Part shown: one piece after another, positions 58,418 to 64,000 of the stretch | How positions within the stretch are numbered: the first letter of the stretch is position 1 | How the letters are laid out: each line of letters opens with the position of its first letter | Assembly (NCBI RefSeq): GCF_030010235.1 | Contig: NZ_JASCRS010000001.1 | Coordinates: forward strand, 310,001 to 374,000 | Direction of reading: 5' to 3' | Source: Leucobacter sp. UT-8R-CII-1-4 | GTDB taxonomy: Bacteria > Actinomycetota > Actinomycetes > Actinomycetales > Microbacteriaceae | DNA: 64,000 nt | Made by a program: the position numbers and the translations under genes | Notes under the pieces: model-generated | What the model was told of the DNA's origin: nothing | Seen by the model: only the letters and a program-made list of their open reading frames with translations | Database searches by the model: none

Positions 58418-59743
58418 ATGACACAGTCAATCAGTCACACCCGAGAGCAACGCCGCGTGCTCGCCGGCACAGTCGTCGGCACCTCCATCGAGTGGTACGA
58501 CTTCTTCATCTACGCTCAGGCAGCCGGAGTGGTTCTCGGCCCACTCTTTTTCGCCCCGGCAGGCGAGACAGTGGCACAAATTGTCGCTTGGGCATCACTT
58601 GGCATTTCGTTCCTTTTCCGCCCGCTCGGAGCCATCGTCGCAGGTCACCTCGGAGATCGCCTCGGTCGCAAGCGAATGCTTGTGATGACTCTTCTTCTCA
58701 TGGGCATCGCCACCGCTCTGATCGGGGCATTGCCGACCTACGCGCAAATTGGCATGGCCGCACCAGCGCTACTGGTACTACTTCGGGTGTCGCAGGGCTT
58801 CTCGGCCGGTGGCGAGTGGGGCGGAGCTGCCCTCATGTCGGTCGAGCACGCCCCAGAGGGCAAGCGAGGCTTTTTCGGCGCCTACCCGCAAATTGGTGTT
58901 CCCGTTGGCATGATCCTCGCCACCGCAACGATGTGGGCAATCACGACCACGCTCACCGAAGAGCAGTTTCTTAGCTGGGGCTGGCGGATTCCCTTCATTT
59001 TCTCAATCGCGCTCATCGCAATTGGCTACGCTATTCGGCGGGCCGTTGAGGAGTCTCCGGTGTTCAAAGAACTCCAGGAACGAAAGGGTGAATCCTCGGC
59101 ACCGCTGAAGACTCTCTTCAAACGCAATGCCAAAGAGGTCCTTCTGGCGGCCCTGATCTTCATTGCGAACAACGCCGCCGGCTATCTCTTGATCGCGTTC
59201 TTCTCGGCCTATGCAACCCGCCCAGTCGAGGCGGGAGGCCTTGGGCTTGAACGCCCGCCGGTTCTGCTCGCAACCACGCTCGCCTCGTTCGGATGGCTCG
59301 GCTTTACTCTCTTTGGCGGAATCATTTCTGACCGGATCGGCCGCGTGCGCACCTTCCAGATCGGTTACGGCCTTATCGCCATCTGGGCTATTCCGATGTG
59401 GTTTTTGATCGACACCGGCAATATCGTGATGTACTTCCTTGCACTGTTCTTGCTCACGGTCGGCCTTGGCCTTTCCTATGGACCGCAGGCAGCACTGTAT
59501 GCCGAGATGTTCCCGGCAGACATCCGATACTCGGGTGTCTCGATTGGCTATGCCATCGGTGCGATTCTTGGCGGCGCATTCGCGCCGATGATCGCCGAGC
59601 TTGTCTTTGGGAAAACCGGAGCATCGTGGTCGATCGGTGTCTACATCCTCGTAGTCACCATCGTCTCGCTTGTCGCAGTCTCACTCGTGAAGAGCAAAGA
59701 CAACGCACCGTTGAACAAGACAACCGCAGATTCGCACATCTAA
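58418..59743 (+). CDS. MHS-family MFS transporter (first copy)
   Basis: 441 residues, 12 membrane helices. 'GTSIEWYDFFIYAQAAGVV', 'GHLGDRLGRKRML' and 'GFSAGGEWGGAAL' are hallmarks of the metabolite:proton symporters (ShiA, KgtP, ProP). GGAG lies eight bases before the ATG. It is divergent from the paa genes across a region with a PaaR-like box and a leader-peptide candidate. Uptake of phenylacetate or another organic acid is possible; the leader would instead point to branched-chain metabolism. Confidence 0.9.
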   Translation: MTQSISHTREQRRVLAGTVVGTSIEWYDFFIYAQAAGVVLGPLFFAPAGETVAQIVAWASLGISFLFRPLGAIVAGHLGDRLGRKRMLVMTLLLMGIATALIGALPTYAQIGMAAPALLVLLRVSQGFSAGGEWGGAALMSVEHAPEGKRGFFGAYPQIGVPVGMILATATMWAITTTLTEEQFLSWGWRIPFIFSIALIAIGYAIRRAVEESPVFKELQERKGESSAPLKTLFKRNAKEVLLAALIFIANNAAGYLLIAFFSAYATRPVEAGGLGLERPPVLLATTLASFGWLGFTLFGGIISDRIGRVRTFQIGYGLIAIWAIPMWFLIDTGNIVMYFLALFLLTVGLGLSYGPQAALYAEMFPADIRYSGVSIGYAIGAILGGAFAPMIAELVFGKTGASWSIGVYILVVTIVSLVAVSLVKSKDNAPLNKTTADSHI

Positions 59744-60001
59744 ATCCCCCCGTTTCGGGGGCCGCTGATCAAACGTTCAGTCGGCCCTCGATCCATGCGA
59801 ATAAAACTCCCCTTAAACGGGTGTTTTCTTGTAACTCCCAGAAATTATCGGTAACGATTTGGGTTTTTACGGCCATTCGATTCGCATGACTATAACTCCG
59901 TATGCCTATACTTACTGACCTGTCGGCAAGTAATTGTCGGTACTTAATGCGTCCTGTCACGGCGCATTATTTATTCCCCCCAAAGGAACGACGGAGTTCA
60001 A
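59744..60001 (+). other. Gap between the two transporters with two hairpins
   Basis: A CCCCCG/CGGGGG hairpin (59747-59761) follows the first gene by three bases. TAATGCG/CGCATTA (59945-59951 with 59963-59969), followed by TTTATT, lies 32 bp before the second ATG and may be an attenuator. TATAAC at 59891-59896 is a possible -10. A 10-codon frame at 59886-59918 was seen, but without support. Confidence 0.4.
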
Positions 60002-61327
60002 ATGACACAAACTATGGATGCCAAGCGCGAACAGCGCCGGGTACTCGCAGGAACAGTGGTCGGTACCTCAATCGAATGGTACGACTTCTTCATCTACGCC
60101 CAGGCAGCCGGAGTGGTTCTCGGACCACTCTTCTTTGCCCCAGCTGGCGAGACAATCGGACAGATTGTTGCTTGGGCATCGCTTGGAATCTCATTCCTCT
60201 TCCGCCCACTCGGCGCGATCGTTGCCGGTCACCTCGGTGACAAACTCGGCCGCAAGCAAATGCTGGTGCTGACTCTGATTCTGATGGGCGCAGCCACTGC
60301 CCTGATCGGCGTCCTGCCAACCTACGCTCAAGTCGGAATGCTCGCACCGATTCTGCTGGTGCTACTTCGTATCCTGCAGGGCTTCTCAGCAGGCGGCGAA
60401 TGGGGCGGAGCCGCCCTCATGTCGGTCGAGCACGCACCCCCTGGAAAGCGCGGCTTCTTCGGCGCCTACCCGCAGATTGGCGTTCCGGTAGGCATGATCC
60501 TCGCCACCGCGACGATGTGGGTCATCACCTCTTCGCTTACTGAAGAACAGTTCCTCACCTGGGGATGGCGCGTGCCGTTCATCTTCTCAATCGTGCTGAT
60601 TCTGGTTGGCTACTTCATTCGCAAGGCAGTTGAAGAGTCACCAATCTTCAAGGAGCTCCAGGAGCGCAAGGGCGAGTCTTCGGCACCACTGAAAACGCTC
60701 TTCAAGCGCAACGCGAAGGAAGTCATTCTCGCAGCGCTCATCTTCATTGCGAACAACGCAGCTGGCTACCTGCTGATCGCGTTCTTCTCGGCATACGCGA
60801 CCCGTCCGGTCGAAACCGGCGGCCTCGGTCTTGAGCGCCCGCCAGTGCTGCTGGCGACCACACTCGCCTCATTCGGCTGGCTTGGCTTCACCCTCTACGG
60901 CGGAATTCTTTCCGACCGGATCGGCCGCGTGCGTACCTTCCAGATCGGTTACGCGCTGATCGCTATCTGGGCCATCCCAATGTGGTTCCTGATCGACACC
61001 GGCGACATTGTGATGTACTTCCTCGCTCTGTTCCTGCTCACCGTTGGTCTCGGCCTCTCCTATGGCCCGCAGGCAGCGCTCTACGCCGAAATGTTCCCAG
61101 CTGACATTCGCTACTCGGGTGTCTCTATCGGTTACGCCATCGGCGCGATTCTCGGCGGCGCATTCGCACCTATGATCGCTCAGCTTGTCTTCGACAAGAC
61201 CGGCGTATCTTGGTCGATTGGTGTCTACATTGTTGCGGTCACGATTATCTCGTTCATCGCCGTCTCACTGGTGAAGAGCAAGGACAACACTCCTCTCAAC
61301 ACCACCACGATTGACCTGCACGGTTAA
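60002..61327 (+). CDS. MHS-family MFS transporter (second copy)
   Basis: 441 residues, equal in length to the preceding copy and about 88% identical by eye; some 50 residues differ, mainly in the N-terminal tail, helices 4-6 and the C-terminal end. All family motifs are intact. Many codons differ synonymously, so the duplication is not recent or the copies have been held by selection. GGAG precedes the ATG. A strong terminator follows. Confidence 0.9.
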   Translation: MTQTMDAKREQRRVLAGTVVGTSIEWYDFFIYAQAAGVVLGPLFFAPAGETIGQIVAWASLGISFLFRPLGAIVAGHLGDKLGRKQMLVLTLILMGAATALIGVLPTYAQVGMLAPILLVLLRILQGFSAGGEWGGAALMSVEHAPPGKRGFFGAYPQIGVPVGMILATATMWVITSSLTEEQFLTWGWRVPFIFSIVLILVGYFIRKAVEESPIFKELQERKGESSAPLKTLFKRNAKEVILAALIFIANNAAGYLLIAFFSAYATRPVETGGLGLERPPVLLATTLASFGWLGFTLYGGILSDRIGRVRTFQIGYALIAIWAIPMWFLIDTGDIVMYFLALFLLTVGLGLSYGPQAALYAEMFPADIRYSGVSIGYAIGAILGGAFAPMIAQLVFDKTGVSWSIGVYIVAVTIISFIAVSLVKSKDNTPLNTTTIDLHG

Positions 61328-61338
61328 TTTCAACACAC

Positions 61339-61378
61339 AAAGAGGCGCTGCTCGCGAAATCGCGGGCAGCGCCTCTTT
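61339..61378 (+). terminator. Terminator after the second MHS transporter
   Basis: A 13-bp perfect stem (61339-61351 with 61366-61378) continues inward through CGCG/CGCG and is followed by GTTGT. The A/T ends make it usable in both directions. Confidence 0.88.
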
Positions 61379-61395
61379 GTTGTCTTGCCGGCAAT

Positions 61396-61420
61396 GTCGG
61401 CGGGCGAACAGCCCGCCGAC
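61396..61420 (-). terminator. Hairpin after the E2 gene
   Basis: A perfect 10-bp GC-rich stem (61396-61405 with 61411-61420) lies six bases beyond the E2 stop on the reverse strand. It has no T run of its own and probably acts together with the stem at 61339-61378. Confidence 0.6.
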
Positions 61421-61425
61421 AAAGC

Positions 61426-62874
61426 TTAGAGCCTCGGGAAGGAACGCAGCGGGTGCTCGATCTTCTCAACCAAGCTTCCGATAAAGCCTGCCGCATACCC
61501 GCCATCGCAAACACGATGATCAAAAGCAAGCGAAAGCTGCGCAATACGACGAACTACAATTTCACCGTTCACTACCCAAGGTCGCTCAATCACTCGGCCC
61601 ATACCAAGAATTGCGACCTCTGGATGATTGATGATGGCGGCGGAGCCGTCCACACCGAATCCACCGTAGTTGTTAAAGGTGAAGGTTGATCCGCTGAGCT
61701 TTGCCGGCGCGAGACGACCGGTGCGGGCTTCCGCACTCAGTTCCTTCAGCGCGCTATCTAGCTCAATGATCGACAGATCGGTGGCTCGTGGCAGCACAGG
61801 CACGGAGAGTCCGCGCTCGGAATCAACAGCGATACCAAGGTTGACGCCGTCAAAGGTCATCAACTCGGTGCCGTCTTCGCTCAGGCGCGATGCAAGCAGC
61901 GGGTACTCCTCGAGTGCCATCAACACGAAGCGCGCGATCAGCGTCGTTACCGATGGTGGGCGCTCCCCTGCTGCAGCCATCTGCGGACGCAACTGCCAGA
62001 GCTCGGTGAAATCGACATCAACCCAAACTGTTGCCTCTGGAATTTCCGATCGGCTGCGGCTGAGCTTCGCTGAGACCACCTTGCGCAGCGGTGAAAGCTT
62101 TTCTGCCGAGGCGAGGCGAAGTCCGTGCAGACCTGCAACTTCATCGCCCGCTGGCTGAGTGGAGCCTGCCTGCGTAGTTGCCACAGATGCCCCGAGAGCT
62201 TCGGCGGCACGCAGCACATCGGCGCGGGTCACTGCACCATCACTGCCGGTTGCGGCAATGCTCCGAGGATCAACCCCGAGCTCGCGGGCAAGGCGACGCA
62301 CAATAGGCGATCGCACTGCGACGGGACCGAACGCTGCTCCCGGAACGGCAGCCTCGGCTGCCACAGCCACTGCCGCGCTGGGCGCCGATGCCGGCTGAGC
62401 CGCCGGAACTGCCGCAGCCTTTTCTGCGGCGTTTGCCGTCTGAGCAGTGACTGTCTTTCGACGGCGACGCCCCTTCGCAGCAACACTGCCGGTGCCGTAA
62501 CCGATCAGCACATTGCCCGAGCCGGATCCTGCGCGCTCTTCAGCACGGTAAGCGTCAAGCTCGGTGTTTTCGTGGTCGTCTGCCGTATCGGTAGCGGGTG
62601 CGGCAGATCCAGCGTTTGCAGCAGGTTGATCGCCGGCCTCGCCGACTTCAAGCACTGGAGACCCGGTTAATACCGCTTCGCCCTCTGCACCGTGCAGCGC
62701 CAGTACGGTTCCGCCAAACGGGGAGGGCAGCTCGACAATACTCTTTGCAGTTTCAACCTCGGCGATTGCCTGGTCAATTGCAACAGTATCGCCAACGGAA
62801 ACCAGCCAGCGAACAATGACAGCCTCGGTCAACCCCTCGCCGAGGTCTGGCAGTAGAAATGTCTGTGCAGCCAT
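61426..62874 (-). CDS. Dihydrolipoyllysine-residue acyltransferase (E2)
   Basis: 482 residues. One lipoyl domain with Lys44 in 'EVETAKSIVELP', an Ala/Pro-rich linker, a peripheral-subunit-binding domain around 187-222 ('VRRLARELGVDPRSIAATG') and a catalytic domain ending with 'LAFDHRVCDGG'. A single lipoyl domain and the neighbouring split E1 favour the branched-chain 2-oxoacid complex, though pyruvate is possible. No E3 gene is in the window. It is three bases after the E1 beta stop. Confidence 0.92.
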   Translation of the reverse strand: MAAQTFLLPDLGEGLTEAVIVRWLVSVGDTVAIDQAIAEVETAKSIVELPSPFGGTVLALHGAEGEAVLTGSPVLEVGEAGDQPAANAGSAAPATDTADDHENTELDAYRAEERAGSGSGNVLIGYGTGSVAAKGRRRRKTVTAQTANAAEKAAAVPAAQPASAPSAAVAVAAEAAVPGAAFGPVAVRSPIVRRLARELGVDPRSIAATGSDGAVTRADVLRAAEALGASVATTQAGSTQPAGDEVAGLHGLRLASAEKLSPLRKVVSAKLSRSRSEIPEATVWVDVDFTELWQLRPQMAAAGERPPSVTTLIARFVLMALEEYPLLASRLSEDGTELMTFDGVNLGIAVDSERGLSVPVLPRATDLSIIELDSALKELSAEARTGRLAPAKLSGSTFTFNNYGGFGVDGSAAIINHPEVAILGMGRVIERPWVVNGEIVVRRIAQLSLAFDHRVCDGGYAAGFIGSLVEKIEHPLRSFPRL

Positions 62875-62877
62875 GTG

Positions 62878-63873
62878 TTAGTCCTCCCAGTGCAGGGTGT
62901 CGATCGTGTCGATCACGCGGTCGACGTCTGGCAGATACCAGTGCTCAAGCTTTGGTGGCGCAAACGGCACATCAAAACCGGTGACCTTACGAACCGGAGC
63001 TTCGAGGTATTCGAAGCATTGCTCGGCAACTCGCGCCTGAATTTCTGAGGCCACGCTTACGAAGCCAGGTGCTTCTGAAATCACAATTGCGCGACCGGTC
63101 GAACGCACAGCATTCATCACGGTCTCGTCGTCGAACGGGGTGATGGTGCGAACATCAACGACCTGCACACTGCGTCCGTCTTCAGCGGCAACCGCTGCTG
63201 CCTCGAGTGCGACCTGCACCGAAGGGCCGTATGCGATCAAGGTGAGGTCAGTACCCTGACGGGCAATTGCTGCTTTGCCGAGGTCTGCGGTGATGCTGGT
63301 GTCGACCGGGCCCTTCATCCAGTAGAGCTTCTTGGGCTCCATAAAGACAACGGGATCTGGCGAAGCAATCGCCGCGCGCAGCAACGAGTACGCCTCCTGC
63401 GGCGTAGCTGGCGAGACCACTGTGAGACCAGGGGTGTGCGCGTAGTAGGCCTCTGAAGAATCGCAGTGGTGCTCAACGCCGCCGATACCACCTCCGAAAG
63501 GAATGCGGATCACCATAGGCAGTCGCAACACACCCTTCGTGCGATTGCCCATCTTTGCGACGTGGCTCACGATTTGCTCGAAAGCTGGGTAGGCGAACGC
63601 GTCGAACTGCATCTCTGCAACTGGGCGCATCCCGTTCATCGCCATGCCGACTGCGCTACCGATAATGCCTGACTCGGCCAGAGGCGTGTCAAAGCAGCGT
63701 TCCTCACCGTACTTTTCAGTGAGCCCATCGGTGACTCGGAAGACACCGCCAAGGGCGCCAACGTCTTCACCAAAAATCAACACCGCAGGGTCGGCTTCGA
63801 TTGCATCGGCAAGCGCACGGTTGAGCGCCGCCGCCATGGTCATGGTCTGAACTTCAGTTGCGTTGACGCTCAT
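62878..63873 (-). CDS. 2-Oxoacid dehydrogenase E1 component, beta subunit
   Basis: 331 residues, transketolase-like. 'LIFGEDVGALGGVFRVTDGL', 'DTPLAESGIIGSAVGMAMNG' and 'DVRTITPFDDETVMNAV' are typical of E1 beta of pyruvate or branched-chain complexes. It pairs with E1 alpha to decarboxylate the oxoacid and load the E2 lipoyl arm. GGAGG precedes the ATG, which overlaps the E1 alpha stop. Confidence 0.92.
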   Translation of the reverse strand: MSVNATEVQTMTMAAALNRALADAIEADPAVLIFGEDVGALGGVFRVTDGLTEKYGEERCFDTPLAESGIIGSAVGMAMNGMRPVAEMQFDAFAYPAFEQIVSHVAKMGNRTKGVLRLPMVIRIPFGGGIGGVEHHCDSSEAYYAHTPGLTVVSPATPQEAYSLLRAAIASPDPVVFMEPKKLYWMKGPVDTSITADLGKAAIARQGTDLTLIAYGPSVQVALEAAAVAAEDGRSVQVVDVRTITPFDDETVMNAVRSTGRAIVISEAPGFVSVASEIQARVAEQCFEYLEAPVRKVTGFDVPFAPPKLEHWYLPDVDRVIDTIDTLHWED

Positions 63874-64000
63874 GCGCTTGCCTCCGTACGTGCGATTTCG
63901 TCTTGCAGCAGGTCCCACTGAGCGCTCAGTGTCGCTGGGCGGGTTGCGTAGACGTGGGCAAAAAGCTCTTCTGGTTCGACAACGACATCTCGGTTCATCG
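63870..64000 (-). CDS. 2-Oxoacid dehydrogenase E1 alpha subunit (C-terminal part)
   Basis: The last 43 or so codons of a gene that enters from beyond the window. The tail 'VVVEPEELFAHVYATRPATL' fits the C-terminus of E1 alpha subunits, where the beta interface lies. The TGA at 63870-63872 overlaps the E1 beta ATG (ATGA). Identification rests mainly on gene order. Confidence 0.75.
   Translation of the reverse strand, partial: MNRDVVVEPEELFAHVYATRPATLSAQWDLLQDEIARTEASA

Noticed and set aside
59902-60240. 112-codon frame starting five bases after TATAAC, possible leaderless gene
   Set aside because: It runs out of frame into the second MHS gene, and its sequence after 60002 is only a shadow. 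The real start at 60002 has a good ribosome site.

Overview
The window looks like a chromosomal stretch from a moderately high-GC actinobacterium, most likely a member of the Microbacteriaceae. The reasons are the fused alanine racemase/TsaE gene, FadR-type GntR and MalT-type LuxR regulators, an adrenodoxin-reductase-type FprA, an actinobacterial paa set under a TetR-type PaaR, and several promoters that appear to yield leaderless mRNAs. The genus cannot be fixed from the sequence alone. No tRNA, rRNA, CRISPR array, transposase or phage gene was seen.

Layout. (1) 1-4573: the start of a large secreted surface protein with DUF11-like repeats, preceded by a MalT-like LuxR regulator. (2) 4.6-9.9 kb: a cupin gene divergent from an AraC regulator, an FBP zinc-finger protein divergent from a TetR regulator, and a GntR regulator coupled to a CynX-like exporter. 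(3) 10-26.6 kb: a dense catabolic island. It holds an amino acid/amine permease, a gamma-glutamyl amide hydrolase, a flavodoxin and an FprA reductase, a divergent cytochrome P450, a glutamine-synthetase-like gamma-glutamylamide ligase, a solute-binding-protein-like cytosolic protein, a second PuuD-like hydrolase, a GATase, a GntR plus soluble Cache sensor pair, an N-formylglutamate amidohydrolase homologue, a Dcu-type dicarboxylate carrier, a glutaminase and a drug-type MFS carrier. (4) 26.5-30.2 kb: MerR, SulP, CoA-binding, ComB-like and MsrB genes. (5) 30.24-31.56 kb: 1.3 kb without credible genes but rich in hairpins, including two similar terminator-ended structured elements. (6) 31.6-45.6 kb: a second LuxR giant, a Pro/Gln-repeat membrane protein, meso-diaminopimelate dehydrogenase, a radical SAM protein, a TRIC channel, then the glmS-acpS-alr/tsaE-tsaB-rimI-tsaD operon divergent from coaA. 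(7) 45.7-58.2 kb: a complete phenylacetate degradation regulon (paaG, paaEDCBA, paaI, paaK, paaR, paaZ, paaH, paaF, paaJ/pcaF). (8) 58.3-64 kb: two near-identical MHS-family transporters and a 2-oxoacid dehydrogenase operon (E2, E1 beta, start of E1 alpha) that continues past the window.

How the genes may work together. The paa genes encode import, CoA activation, ring epoxidation, isomerisation, ring opening and beta-oxidation of phenylacetate. Two closely similar 22-bp sites, one between paaA and paaI and one upstream of paaJ, tie the two halves together as a probable PaaR regulon. The 10-26 kb island resembles the Puu (gamma-glutamylated putrescine) pathway: importer, PuuA-like ligase and PuuD-like hydrolases are present, but the usual flavin oxidase and aldehyde dehydrogenase are absent and a flavodoxin-driven P450 is present instead. 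P450 plus glutamine-synthetase-like gene neighbourhoods are known from mycobacterial cyclic secondary amine (morpholine/piperidine) degradation, so an amine-degrading system is the leading inference. The substrate is unknown.

The most unusual signals are this island, a leucine/valine-rich leaderless leader-peptide candidate before the first MHS transporter, the paired structured RNA candidates at about 30.45 and 31.2 kb, and a leaderless, self-operator-containing GntR promoter at 7.76 kb.
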